64,000 nucleotides of DNA, taken from contig CM057130.1 in assembly GCA_029964075.1 (NCBI GenBank), positions 3,720,001-3,784,000 of the forward strand, written 5' to 3'. The notes under the pieces are model-generated. The model ran no database searches and had not been told where the DNA came from. It worked only from the letters and a program-made list of their open reading frames with translations. Below, piece after piece: positions 45,601 through 48,800 of this stretch. A program made the position numbers and the translations under genes. This stretch comes from Patiria pectinifera (taxonomy: Eukaryota; Echinodermata; Asteroidea; Valvatida; Asterinidae). Each line of letters opens with the position of its first letter. Within the stretch, counting starts at the first letter, position 1.

Positions 45601-48028
45601 TTGTTTTTGAACTCCCCCCCCCCAAAAAAAAAAACACCCCATTTTTTTCTTGGGGACATTATAAATCATAGTCTTTAGATAAAAAGACTTACTATAGGTC
45701 CAAACCAATAGAGGCCTAAAACCTAATTAAGTATTCTTAATGAACAAAATATAAGTAGCAATCGTCTACGGTGTGCGACGAACTTTGTTCCACAAGACTA
45801 TATACTGCACTTATTTTACCAGTCCGTTGAAAATCCAATTTTGAGAGAATAAAATATACTGCCGATTCCAGATTTGCGGAGACTAATAAACAACTTTTGA
45901 ATAATTACACTCCATGCTCTCAGAATCAGGTCGCCCTTCACTCCAGTGCGAAGGGGTGGGAAGGTTTTAACGCGAGCAAAAGTCCCTTCTTCTGCTGACC
46001 TCAAAAAAGTTGACCTTGACGACTGTTCACTGTGCGGGATTAATCAGCCAGCTTTCAAGGATCGGTCAATCCTCGTACACAATGGGACGCTTGACCGCTG
46101 AATACCCCAATATCAATTCCGTTTGAGTTTGCTCGGATAAAGCTTTCCAAGTTTTACATGTGAATAGTTGGTATTAAAATAACTTTTGCTTCCAAGGATG
46201 TGTAAATAAACGACAAATAACGTTGGCGTTAATTGCTCAGGTTCTTGCGGTCTTTGGATCATGGATAGCACTTTTTGAGCGTGCACATCGGTCATTAAAG
46301 ATTAAAGAAAAGGAAAAAGTATGTTGTCAAACGGTTCTATAACGCCATCATGGCGTTCTGAATTGATTTAACCGCAAAAGTGATTTTTCTATTTTATTTA
46401 AGTACATTTCAAAGATTCTCCTATAGTTTCCTTCCAATTTTATATGAATTTCTAGAAGCTAGTGTGTTTTTTTTCCACAGTGGCGGTGTTTCGGCCCTTT
46501 CAACCTTTATTAAAATATAGCTCAAACATCGCACACACTGTTTAACCAGAGTAAAAAATAATACAATTTCTTGTTTGCTGCTAGTTTATTGGTCGGTATT
46601 TATAATAAAATAAAATACGGACATAAAATTTCACAACCAGTCGTGTTTTATTTTGTTGTGACTGCAATAGTACACATTTTATGAACAGGAACGCGGTAAA
46701 TCAAGCAGCACGTAACTTCCACCTCATGGACGATAATGCAAATTAAATTTCAAGCGATGTCTAAAAAGTCAAAAAGTGTGGAAGATGTCAATGAAAAAAA
46801 TAATCAGAAGAAGATTATTAGTTTGATTAATAAGTTCTGCACTTCCACAGTAATAGCTTCGGGAGAATAAACCAATTAAAATTGCCACGCCGAAACGAAA
46901 CCAATGGACTGTTCAGGGTGTCACCCTTTACGCAGAAAAATAATGCTACAACATTGCAAAGTAAATATAAATTTCACGATTTTGTTATTTTGCTATTAAA
47001 GAGAAAAGACGGCAAATTACACCCCAAAAAACAATACCCATGATTTACATCATAAATAACAAGTGTGAAAGTATAGACAATCGCTGGAGACGAATCAATT
47101 ATCAAAAAAGTGTTTACACTTGCTCTCATGGGACACGACTCATGAAACACAAAATGTTGCATGAACAAATATCAAATTTCATCTGTTTAACATGTTTTGA
47201 TGTACAAACTAAAAACGGCGAGAACCAAACTGATTTTGGCCATTTATAAATTGTTTCAAAATATGCATCACAATTAACCATACTCAACTCTACCAAGAAA
47301 GCACAGAAAATATACGAATACGTTTCGCTTCAATATTTTGTCTGAAAGTTCTCAAAAAATTACACATGTAATTTTGAAAGCTCAATTTGCCAGGTTGCTC
47401 TTCCCGTACTGTTTTCGGATTTCATACCGAAAAATAGATTTTGTTTTTAAATTCCTTTTTTTAAGAAAAAAAGTTATTCACTTTTGAATGAAAAGTCGAA
47501 TAAAAAGAAATAGATTAATAATGTGGAATATTTACTTAACAAGTTTCGATTTATTTGCGGCCAACTACATATTATCACGCTTATCTTTTTGGGGGCATTA
47601 TGGTCGCAAAATTAGGAAAATATAGCGTATTTAAAGAGAGTTGAAAACGTTGAACAAAATAGCCGTTTCCGTTTGAATGAAACATACAAATTTAAAATTC
47701 ATTATATGAGGGGAAAAACGAATAGATATGTTGAAGACCACGGGCAGAACAACTTTGGGGAATAATAATAAATTATACCGTGAAAATTTGGAAAGACTAA
47801 TTGTCATCTTCTTACAGGCTACATTATCATGATCATGCAGACGAACATGATTTTCGTTTTCCATTTCCTCCCCTCAAGTTTTAATAACTGTCTGACATTA
47901 CTCACATTCGGTTTCAGATTTGCATTGAAAGCATTTTTGTTTTTACAAATCGTTCAGTCTCAATATCTTACCTTGAACAGAAGTGTTGCGAGTATCAAGC
48001 AGAAACACGCCAAGTTTCTGTCCCCCAT
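500..48028 (-). CDS. Gene A: giant secreted or membrane FN3-repeat protein, 5' part (34 exons in window, 3' end missing)
   Basis: Overview entry; exons are listed separately. The sequence shows a signal-peptide exon followed by 27 complete FN3 domains and half of a 28th, all with GT/AG splice sites and compatible phases. The total is 7443 coding bases, 2481 codons without a stop. Domain linkers are phase-1 introns, the usual arrangement for shuffled FN3 exons. Domains show the family pattern: a Trp in strand B, a Tyr in strand C, and the L-x-P-G-x-x-Y motif before strand F. The protein enters the secretory pathway. The 3' end lies outside, so an ectodomain of a receptor tyrosine phosphatase (PTPRB/PTPRQ type), a tenascin-like matrix protein or an adhesion receptor are all possible. 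Cysteines are scarce, and no EGF, Ig or catalytic domain is seen. Transcription starts in the interval shared with the divergent gene B. Confidence 0.9.
779..2012. repeat. 26-bp minisatellite, about 47 copies
   Basis: The unit is GATGACTTGTGATTGAATTG plus TGACAG, repeated head to tail with few variants (GCAATTGAATTG, GAGGACTTG, AAGATGTCTTG). The AAGATGTC variant recurs at 1545 and 1701, exactly six units apart, showing block expansion. It lies in the intron between exons 33 and 34. Because no unit contains a minus-strand stop in any frame, it creates long spurious open frames. Confidence 0.95.
2071..2245 (-). CDS. Gene A exon 33: FN3 domain 27, second half
   Basis: The exon is 175 bases, phase 0 to 1 (acceptor ATTCATCAG, donor GTAAGG). 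It starts VSYFAEGTLKV, continuing strand C, then encodes LFSNTAYTIEVVTVSGVGN. The downstream intron holds the 26-bp minisatellite. Confidence 0.85.
2246..3088. other. Intron between the halves of domain 27
   Basis: It contains one near-perfect palindrome at 2450-2483 (16-base arms TTCCAAATATGCGTCT, spacer AA). Otherwise nothing was recognised. Confidence 0.6.
3089..3192 (-). CDS. Gene A exon 32: FN3 domain 27, first half
   Basis: The exon is 104 bases, phase 1 to 0. It encodes VPNPPVNPNTPVG and LSVRWTRPNGDVTGYR, ending AGG before GTAAGC. It is too short to be noticed without the splice context. Confidence 0.84.
3193..4290. other. Intron between domains 26 and 27
   Basis: No exon, repeat family or structured element was recognised. 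The open frames in it are short and lack splice or domain support. Confidence 0.5.
4291..4545 (-). CDS. Gene A exon 31: FN3 domain 26
   Basis: The exon is 255 bases, phase 1 to 1 (donor GTAAGT). It encodes ITVFWGDASGLVGFI and FSGLTPGREYTIRVVAVG, and is a close relative of domain 18. Confidence 0.9.
4715..5035 (+). mobile_element. tRNA-derived SINE
   Basis: The head has an A box (TGGCCTAGCGG) and a B box (GGGTTCGAGACC near 4777), followed by a body with CCTTGAGCAAGACACTTAACC and GGATGGGACGTAAAGCCGT, typical of deuterostome SINE tails. It lies in the intron between domains 25 and 26, on the strand opposite to gene A. Confidence 0.8.
5297..5481 (-). CDS. Gene A exon 30: FN3 domain 25, second half
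   Basis: The exon is 185 bases, phase 2 to 1 (acceptor CACCCCAG, donor GTATCG). The split Arg codon is completed here, giving RISYTAAGG, then VKRLEPQTTYNFAVVTVSG. The separating intron is 2.1 kb and repeat-rich. Confidence 0.86.
5530..5960. repeat. Imperfect local duplication
   Basis: The phrase GGATCTGAACCCAGAACC and then ACTCTTCAAGTTTAATAT occurs at 5540-5600 and again at 5775-5855. A linked phrase ATATATGGGA-CAAGC-GACAAGCTGGTGTAG occurs at 5715 and 5866. Confidence 0.7.
6240..6880. repeat. Dispersed repeat ending in TTTCATGAAATCGG
   Basis: AT-rich sequence with repeated TTACGCA/TGCGTAA words and the end GTTTCATGAAATCGG. Related endings occur at about 12784-12802 and 22655-22670. Exact ends and class are uncertain. 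Confidence 0.5.
7036..7076. repeat. (ATT)n microsatellite
   Basis: About a dozen ATT repeats, in the intron that splits domain 25. Confidence 0.9.
7586..7688 (-). CDS. Gene A exon 29: FN3 domain 25, first half
   Basis: The exon is 103 bases, phase 1 to 2. It encodes ADIVWDGFQNDPIFDRY plus two bases of the next codon, and ends CAG before GTAAAG. It is the only phase-2 split among the divided domains. Confidence 0.85.
8060..8562. mobile_element. Foldback MITE with TA target site
   Basis: Long inverted arms (about 240 bases) begin CAGGGTGAGTCAAAAAA and end TTTTACTCACCCTG. They are flanked by TA on both sides (8058-8059 and 8563-8564). TA duplication suggests Tc1/mariner-type mobilisation. There is no transposase. 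Confidence 0.85.
8606..8863 (-). CDS. Gene A exon 28: FN3 domain 24
   Basis: The exon is 258 bases, phase 1 to 1 (donor GTAAGA). It encodes IRVTWGLLSG and FTDLTPGRKYTILLIYFF, with a hydrophobic F strand. Confidence 0.88.
8864..9745. other. Intron between domains 23 and 24
   Basis: No exon or recognisable repeat was seen. Confidence 0.5.
9746..10024 (-). CDS. Gene A exon 27: FN3 domain 23
   Basis: The exon is 279 bases, phase 1 to 1 (donor GTGGGT). It encodes IMFGWNPPVNQNFEYYEVDY, PADGQQ and LTPDTLYKFTVTTVS, ending EDLCART with a lone Cys in strand G. Confidence 0.9.
10025..10970. other. Intron between domains 22 and 23
   Basis: AT-rich; no repeat family or exon was recognised. Confidence 0.5.
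10971..11279 (-). CDS. Gene A exon 26: FN3 domain 22, longest domain
   Basis: The exon is 309 bases, phase 1 to 1, encoding 103 residues: LGFAWLPANF, an extended aromatic C-C' region (YIWEQPPRPNY) and LSPGQAYYIRVSF. The donor GTACGT is non-ideal but the only in-phase choice seen. Flanking intron sequence on both sides happens to be open in this frame. Confidence 0.87.
12283..12345. repeat. Fragment of the MULE-like TIR seen at 51315-52025
   Basis: It shares GTGAGGTCGCTGTTC, then ACATG-GAGTGCATAGCG, with the right inverted repeat of the 51.3-kb element. It is a short decayed piece inside a 1.8-kb gene A intron (11280-13055). Confidence 0.6.
12660..12805. repeat. Second copy of the TTTCATGAAATCGG-ending repeat
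   Basis: It contains GCTGCGATGCATCGTAAG, and GCTGCGATGCATCATAAG further on, and ends GTTTCATGAAATCGGG. It is related to 22585-22672, which has GCTGCGTTGCATCGTTAG. Confidence 0.6.
13056..13245 (-). CDS. Gene A exon 25: FN3 domain 21, second half
   Basis: The exon is 190 bases, phase 0 to 1 (acceptor GTCGTAG, donor GTGAGT). It encodes VWYVNTDGV, LPAMIDVDISVKAV in place of the usual PG-Y motif, and strand G. Domain 21 totals 97 residues and is a divergent member. Confidence 0.84.
13655..13880 (-). mobile_element. SINE fragment, head missing
   Basis: It shares CTGGGTGGAGAGAAGCAATG, then AGTGACAAAG, with the longer copy at 15500-15860, in the same orientation. It lies in the intron dividing domain 21. 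Confidence 0.75.
13964..14064 (-). CDS. Gene A exon 24: FN3 domain 21, first half
   Basis: The exon is 101 bases, phase 1 to 0. It encodes ILVEWTNPDGEFDYFE and ends before GTAATT. It joins exon 25 in frame across a 718-base intron carrying a SINE fragment. Confidence 0.85.
14691..15134. mobile_element. TIR DNA transposon, non-autonomous
   Basis: A perfect 21-base terminal inverted repeat starts AGTGCGTTCGATTACTTCCC (14691 on) and returns at 15114-15134. The 444-base interior is GC-richer than its surroundings and has no transposase. The end sequence is hAT-like, but no clear 8-base target duplication is visible. Confidence 0.75.
15208..15471 (-). CDS. Gene A exon 23: FN3 domain 20
   Basis: The exon is 264 bases, phase 1 to 1 (donor GTAAAT). 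It encodes ATFIWLRNNGAARYRIVET and LENLEPATVYRITITPLTG. Its first half resembles domain 28 (L-x-R-x-L, then a B-strand W). Confidence 0.9.
15500..15862 (-). mobile_element. tRNA-derived SINE
   Basis: On the minus strand the head reads GTAGCCTCGTGGTTAAGGGC (A-box region), then GGTTCGAGTCC (B box). The body then runs to a tail of ATT-type repeats near 15505. It lies within the intron between domains 19 and 20, in the same orientation as gene A. Confidence 0.82.
16577..16864 (-). CDS. Gene A exon 22: FN3 domain 19
   Basis: The exon is 288 bases, phase 1 to 1 (donor GTAGGT). It opens EPNPP and contains LPITWLEADS, ISGLDPITTYVIRVFAS and YSEPV near the end. The opening and the ending resemble domain 27 (VPNPP, ISEPA). 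Confidence 0.89.
16865..17992. other. Intron between domains 18 and 19
   Basis: No exon or repeat family was recognised. Confidence 0.5.
17993..18256 (-). CDS. Gene A exon 21: FN3 domain 18
   Basis: The exon is 264 bases, phase 1 to 1 (donor GTGAGT). It encodes IQIYWGDGSSLV and FSNLQPGQLYEITVTVDG. It is clearly related to domain 26, which has VFWGDASGLV and FSGLTPGREYTIRV in the same places. Confidence 0.9.
18572..18645 (+). repeat. tRNA-like sequence (SINE head)
   Basis: It contains TAGCTCAGTCGGTAGAAC (A box) and GGTTCAAATCCCG (B box), but no foldable acceptor stem pair is seen. It is followed by short GGTTGCA repeats. It is more likely a SINE remnant than a tRNA gene. Confidence 0.6.
18683..18949 (-). 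CDS. Gene A exon 20: FN3 domain 17
   Basis: The exon is 267 bases, phase 1 to 1 (donor GTAAGT). It encodes VNISWAEPEGNFDRFTVTY, SPPDG, and LQPGKAYSIKVSS. It shares the FDR-x-x-x-x-Y pattern with domain 25, eight domains on. Confidence 0.9.
19505..19615. mobile_element. Half copy of the TCTCCGGTTTCTGGTA foldback family
   Basis: It starts with a run of A and GTCTCCGGTTTCTGGTACGG, matching the left end of the element at 22960. The right arm is not present. Confidence 0.6.
19734..20000 (-). CDS. Gene A exon 19: FN3 domain 16
   Basis: The exon is 267 bases, phase 1 to 1 (donor GTACTT). Strand B lacks Trp (FIDVEFG). Later parts are NRYQLRLTQ and IDGLIPGTAYNLVLEST. A basic patch (GRRRID) precedes strand F. 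Confidence 0.86.
20220..20900. repeat. GTCC/AGTC microsatellites
   Basis: GTCCGTCCGTCC AGTCAGTC lies near 20235, and AGTCAGTCAGTCAGTCGG near 20873. The 600 bases between show nothing recognisable. Confidence 0.6.
21224..21520 (-). CDS. Gene A exon 18: FN3 domain 15
   Basis: The exon is 297 bases, phase 1 to 1 (donor GTAAAA). It encodes IAIAWTLPTDTSSFQSYLI, and LKPDTFYEVSLQTVSGD in strand F and loop. It is one of the longer domains. Confidence 0.88.
21521..22209. other. Intron between domains 14 and 15
   Basis: No exon or repeat family was recognised. Confidence 0.5.
22210..22363 (-). CDS. Gene A exon 17: FN3 domain 14, second half
   Basis: The exon is 154 bases, phase 0 to 1. It continues strand C (LTLRDSMQ) and encodes FTGLQPGIPYTIMLRVGN. 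The donor is GTAAGT. Combined with exon 16 the domain is 84 residues. Confidence 0.85.
22808..22905 (-). CDS. Gene A exon 16: FN3 domain 14, first half
   Basis: The exon is 98 bases, phase 1 to 0. It encodes TTVTIYWTPTNDSATAYT and ends before GTAGGT. An alternative donor 5 bases downstream would break the frame with the second half, so the phase-0 site is preferred. Confidence 0.8.
22960..23330. mobile_element. Foldback MITE with CTAAG target duplication
   Basis: The left end reads GGC, an A run and TCTCCGGTTTCTGGTATG; the right end reads CATACCAGAAACCGGAGAC, a T run and GGC. CTAAG flanks both sides (22955-22959 and 23331-23335). Confidence 0.75.
23400..23565. repeat. Dispersed repeat fragment shared with 44.6 and 54.8 kb
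   Basis: It contains GCATAACTTCTCGTAGCATG and TTTAATATATGCTTTG, as in the starts of the direct repeats at 44609 and 54783. Confidence 0.65.
23590..24070. mobile_element. Second copy of the CAGGGTGAGT foldback MITE
   Basis: The inverted arms are those of 8060-8562 (AAAGTTCTGTCCACGGATCA and its complement). The right end ACTCACCCTG is followed by TA; the left terminus has decayed. Confidence 0.8.
24122..24862. mobile_element. TIR element, 741 bp
   Basis: The 16-base terminal repeats are CCCCTCTCACACCAAT and its complement at 24847-24862. The interior is rich in CACGA/CACGG words and has no coding capacity of note. Target duplication is not clear. Confidence 0.7.
24894..25178 (-). CDS. Gene A exon 15: FN3 domain 13
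   Basis: The exon is 285 bases, phase 1 to 1 (donor GTAGAG). It opens with a proline cluster (VPPPPAS), then IILTWEAPTEPGDYQGYRI. Strand F (AAQTTYDLSVYT) replaces the usual PG with AQ. The reading frame stays open for about 340 bases into the downstream intron by chance. Confidence 0.88.
25285..25331. mobile_element. Right-end fragment of the CAGGGTGAGT foldback family
   Basis: It contains CACATTTGGGTTTCC and then GTTACTCACCCTG followed by TA, as at the right ends of the full copies. Confidence 0.65.
25468..25665. repeat. Small foldback element
   Basis: The sequence AAAGAGACTGTTGCTAATCA, then CATGATTCGGGGCAAGC, returns as its complement at about 25620-25662 with a few changes. Arms are about 42 bases. 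Confidence 0.65.
25904..26155 (-). CDS. Gene A exon 14: FN3 domain 12
   Basis: The exon is 252 bases, phase 1 to 1. It encodes LTIEWDAQVGADTYSVIF followed by SPEDGN, and LENLRSGFRYDISVQAL. The donor GTAATA is weak, but the frame and the match to domain length support it. Confidence 0.87.
26310..26590. repeat. Cluster of ACTTGTGATTG-type words in both orientations
   Basis: Left part: GATCGCAAGTCAGTCACGTG, TCAATCACAAGTCAAGGAC. Right part: GGACTTGTGATTGG, ATGGACTTGCGATGG. Similar words occur at 5095-5250. They resemble the 26-bp minisatellite unit. Confidence 0.55.
26760..27044 (-). CDS. Gene A exon 13: FN3 domain 11
   Basis: The exon is 285 bases, phase 1 to 1 (donor GTAAGT). It encodes SITVTWSPAAG (strand B), LYELSIRK (strand C) and FEHLEPETDYIVAVKSV (strands E-F), with a long FG loop. 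Confidence 0.9.
27045..27642. other. Intron between domains 10 and 11
   Basis: Nothing was recognised. Confidence 0.5.
27643..27897 (-). CDS. Gene A exon 12: FN3 domain 10
   Basis: The exon is 255 bases, phase 1 to 1 (donor GTAAGA). Strand B reads SIAVKFGAVSG and strand F LLPGTLYDITLTTVG. The second half resembles domain 18 eight domains downstream (L-x-P-G-x-L-Y-x-I-T). Confidence 0.88.
27898..28603. other. Intron between domains 9 and 10
   Basis: It has a GTTTT-rich patch and GCATGCATGC near 28060-28105; otherwise nothing was recognised. Confidence 0.5.
28604..28870 (-). CDS. Gene A exon 11: FN3 domain 9
   Basis: The exon is 267 bases, phase 1 to 1. It contains YDNVELVYSPADGF (strand C) and LDGLTPGLSYRIEATTISGD (strand F and loop). 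The B strand has Val (LVVVVDN) instead of Trp. The donor GTTAGT follows GGA AGC ACA C. Confidence 0.87.
29077..29289 (-). CDS. Gene A exon 10: FN3 domain 8, short form
   Basis: The exon is 213 bases, phase 1 to 1 (donor GTAAGT). It encodes only 71 residues, lacking the B-strand Trp and part of strands C and C', but keeping ISGLTPGVVYTIQLL. It may be a degenerate but still spliced domain: frame and splice sites are intact. Confidence 0.85.
29920..30085. mobile_element. GGAGCTGCTAAGCA repeat family member
   Basis: It contains GGAGCTGCTAAGCACATAAG, several GCTAAGCA/TGCTTAGC words and GGTTACCAGC, as in 38380-38566 and 62775-63015. It is probably a small inverted-repeat transposon. Confidence 0.65.
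30149..30322 (-). CDS. Gene A exon 9: FN3 domain 7, second half
   Basis: The exon is 174 bases, phase 1 to 1, encoding YEISGLTPETQYTVEVRALL and strand G. With exon 8 it makes a normal 96-residue domain. The FG loop contains a Cys (ASDECVTV), uncommon in this protein. The donor is GTATGT. Confidence 0.87.
30505..30910. repeat. 21-bp satellite, about 19 imperfect copies
   Basis: The unit is TGTTCAAGATTAGGACTAAT plus C, with AAGATAAGG variants and occasional shortened units. The core GATTAGGACTAATC is itself a palindrome. The period is a multiple of three, so one minus frame reads a repeating heptapeptide (NRLVLIL), with no evidence that it is coding. Confidence 0.92.
30925..31100. repeat. Exon-end-like tandem repeat, block 1
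   Basis: Units of about 70-78 bases contain CACCTGTTTAACAAAGTAGG, then TGATAATGTAATCAAGG, and TTTTAGGACTCAAG. The first phrase resembles the end of exon 8 with its donor (ACCTGTTGGGTAGTAGGTGA, TAACATAATCAG on the plus strand). Confidence 0.7.
31101..32672. mobile_element. TIR DNA transposon, 1.57 kb, 9-bp target duplication
   Basis: The left end AAGCCCGCTGGAAC and right end GTTCCCGCGGGCTT are inverted copies with one mismatch. GGTGATTAC flanks both sides (31092-31100, 32673-32681). It sits inside the exon-end-like array and splits it. No transposase was recognised. It contains a nested hairpin at 32409-32550. Confidence 0.78.
32409..32550. mobile_element. Hairpin MITE nested in the 1.57-kb element
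   Basis: AAAAACTGTGTTTATCAATT at the left and its complement at the right, plus an inner AACATGTTTA palindrome. It is about 142 bases. Confidence 0.7.
32673..32848. repeat. Exon-end-like tandem repeat, block 2, abutting exon 8
   Basis: Two further units (AACTTTGAAGTAGTACCTG..., AACTTTGAGGTAAAGCCTG...AGGTGATAACGTAA) lead directly into the real donor of exon 8. This continues block 1 across the inserted transposon. Confidence 0.7.
32849..32962 (-). CDS. Gene A exon 8: FN3 domain 7, first half
   Basis: The exon is 114 bases, phase 1 to 1, encoding strands A to C (ISFSWGASAGATDYVITYYP). It ends ACAG before GTAAGT. The second half lies 2.5 kb away at 30149-30322, and this intron is swollen by repeats. 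The last 30 or so bases and the donor resemble the unit of a tandem array in that intron. Confidence 0.85.
32963..34028. other. Intron between domains 6 and 7
   Basis: Only a short SINE-tail-like piece near 33205-33275 (ATTATTATTACTCCTGCTCA) was noticed. Confidence 0.45.
34029..34268 (-). CDS. Gene A exon 7: FN3 domain 6
   Basis: The exon is 240 bases, phase 1 to 1 (donor GTGAGT). It encodes a compact 80-residue domain: VTFTWNPVAGATSYTVTL, then a shortened E-F region ending GVRLYTIRVVAAS. It is one of the shortest domains but retains the B-strand Trp and F-strand Tyr. Confidence 0.87.
35210..35500. repeat. 89-bp tandem repeat with inverted end
   Basis: CCCAATGACTTGGCTACGGC, then TTGAAATAACACACATGTCT, recurs at 35221, 35310 and 35399. 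The last unit turns into a reverse-complement copy (CTACCATAGGCGCGC ... TTCAAGTCGTAGCC), so the block can fold back on itself. Confidence 0.85.
35621..35878 (-). CDS. Gene A exon 6: FN3 domain 5 with RGD loop
   Basis: The exon is 258 bases, phase 1 to 1, with donor GTGAGT. It encodes ISWQKPGG (strand B), YVISYTPGG (strand C) and LEPGTAYQITV (strand F), followed at once by the FG loop SKRGDFFNYDDD. The RGD codons are 35667-35675. This is the second successive domain with RGD in the same loop. The acidic run after RGD is unusual and could alter integrin or cation preference. Confidence 0.92.
35879..36645. other. Intron between domains 4 and 5
   Basis: Nothing was recognised. Confidence 0.5.
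36646..36897 (-). CDS. Gene A exon 5: FN3 domain 4 with RGD loop
   Basis: The exon is 252 bases, phase 1 to 1, with consensus donor GTGAGT. Features are LTWESVG (strand B), YQLEYSPNGG (strand C) and LTPGTEYTFDL (strand F). The FG loop is NGIRGDLITS, so an Arg-Gly-Asp-Leu sits where fibronectin domain 10 displays its integrin motif. The RGD codons are at 36674-36682. Integrin binding is an inference from position and motif. Confidence 0.92.
38380..38566. mobile_element. GGAGCTGCTAAGCA family, left-arm copy
   Basis: Ends GGAGCTACTATGCTCAGCAC and GCTTAGCAGCTC; interior GCTTAGCAAAAACAGGTTAC. The right-arm counterpart at 62775-63015 is longer, by an extra internal duplication. Confidence 0.65.
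38947..39225 (-). CDS. Gene A exon 4: FN3 domain 3
   Basis: The exon is 279 bases, phase 1 to 1, with acceptor ATTTCCAG and donor GTACTG. It encodes a domain with VDYYKVTYVE in strand C and LNPNSPYDVTV in strand F; strand B lacks Trp. The FG loop reads GIGGDLEES, a position-equivalent of the RGD loops of the next two domains. The copy in gene B is at 61406-61684. Confidence 0.88.
39375..39653 (-). CDS. Gene A exon 3: FN3 domain 2
   Basis: The exon is 279 bases, phase 1 to 1. It encodes an FN3 fold with the clear F-strand motif LTPGTLYQYELRI, but the usual strand-B Trp is replaced (IELPN). The donor is GTTGGT, a weak match, yet it is the only phase-1 choice and is shared with gene B. The adjoining intron is only 149 bases. 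Confidence 0.85.
40265..40556 (-). mobile_element. SINE-like repeat, left-arm copy
   Basis: On the minus strand it reads GTTGTTGGTGTTGCGGTACT ... GGTTCCAATCCCGCC, a B-box-like motif, then TTCTGGGGTATTCGATTCC. It is present in both arms (59768-60055), so it predates the duplication or homogenisation event. Confidence 0.65.
40631..40886 (-). CDS. Gene A exon 2: FN3 domain 1
   Basis: This 256-base exon enters in phase 0 after TTTTTGCAG and leaves in phase 1 before GTAAAG. It encodes 85 residues starting PAEGQLG, with the strand-B Trp in LQWAS and the F-strand motif LKPLTNYRI. It is the only domain exon with a phase-0 start, as expected next to the signal exon. Gene B carries the same exon at 59440-59695 with a few substitutions. 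Confidence 0.9.
41646..42570. mobile_element. TA-flanked TIR element, left-arm copy, one end damaged
   Basis: The intact right end is ATCCGGAACTAGGAAAACGA plus CTG before TA (42571-42572). The left end keeps only CAGTCG after TA, then resumes inside the element: about 20 bases of TIR are missing compared with the right-arm copy. Internal copies of the same motif lie near 41829 and 42130 in inverted order, suggesting nesting. Confidence 0.8.
43047..43239. mobile_element. 193-bp perfect-arm hairpin element
   Basis: Arms of about 80 bases start CTTTCGAAGAAAGACTCC and end GGAGTCTTTCTTCGAAAG, flanked by TAAA on both sides. It occupies the left-arm side of the inverted-duplication junction. Confidence 0.8.
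44609..45466 (+). repeat. Direct repeat, copy 1 (intron 1 of gene A)
   Basis: It matches 54783-55666 in the same orientation over about 860 bases with scattered differences. It includes a smaller TIR unit, 45197-45424 (CCTTAGGGAGACA ... TGTCCCCCTAAGG between TATA flanks). Confidence 0.85.
45467..47971. other. Remainder of gene A intron 1
   Basis: It has a (CAA)n patch near 45550-45576; otherwise no exon or repeat family was recognised. Similarity to the corresponding part of gene B intron 1 fades within tens of bases of exon 1. Confidence 0.5.
47972..48028 (-). CDS. Gene A exon 1: start codon and signal peptide
   Basis: The exon encodes 19 residues, MGDRNLACFCLILATLLFK, with a hydrophobic core typical of a secretion signal. 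It ends at a consensus donor (AAG then GTAAGA) in phase 0, matching the phase-0 acceptor of exon 2, so the mature protein probably begins near PAEGQLG. This start is supported by gene B, which has the same ATG, the same donor and similar flanks on the opposite strand. Gene A has one extra Ala codon compared with gene B. The first intron is about 7.1 kb. Confidence 0.85.
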
Positions 48029-48259
48029 GGCTGAGACCGGCAGTGGCCCTAACCTGGCCACAAAATGCCTCCAAAACTCCCAGGAATATTCGGATGAATC
48101 TCTTCTCCCGACTAAATCAAAATCATGCGAACTGTTTCCAGGGTACAGAGTTGGCAAATATCGTTATTTTTTGGCGAGAAAACGGTCATAAAATAACTGC
48201 TTGGGGTTTAGACAAAAATCAGTTTTGGAAAGTTGTTCCGTTTCCTGATGGTTGAAAAC

Positions 48260-48800
48260 GCCCAATGACGAAGCACGGTAATTTCACGACCGCGTTTTCG
48301 TCAGTACTGGTTTTACAAAAGGAGGGGCAAGTTCAGTGTAGGTGCACAGTGCATGCCTTTACCAAAAAAAAAATGGGCGCAGCCTTGAACACGCATATTA
48401 TAATTGTCCCATTGGCTGGTTCGCTCTCTTGCTTTTTTACCCCCGAACAAAAGCGTCTAACAAATTCGCGGGACAAACACATTCTCCCTAAAAGGACATG
48501 GACTATTTTTATGGTAAACCATTCTTTTATGAAATACTGCCCGTGATTTTTGTACCAGTGAAAGCCATGGTACAGGTTGTGTATTGCTGACGCATGGAAT
48601 AATACACACAGGGACCTGTAACTGCGGCGATAGCCTCGTACTAGTATAGGCCTTCGCCAGCTCGCATTCACGGATAGATGAAATAAAAACCTTGCTAATT
48701 ACGAAACAGGTGCATACAAACAATCAAAACAACAACGAATCGGGCAATAGAGTATAGTTTTCAAATCTACAGAACATTAAAAGTGCATGTTCATCCACAC
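48260..48800 (-). promoter_or_regulatory. Gene A 5' region, alignable with gene B 5' region
   Basis: Read on the minus strand, this stretch aligns with 52335-52850 on the plus strand with many substitutions and small indels. The best-kept blocks are ACCAGCCAAT (CCAAT box on minus at 48411-48415), CATGGCTTTCACTGGT near 48555, and TCATTGGGC near 48265. No convincing TATA box was found. Promoter function is inferred from position, 0.2-0.8 kb upstream of the ATG, and from conservation. Confidence 0.55.

Noticed and set aside
47829..48255. Plus-strand coding region over gene A exon 1
   Set aside because: The antisense frames are not preserved in gene B, whereas the minus-strand signal peptide, ATG and donor are.
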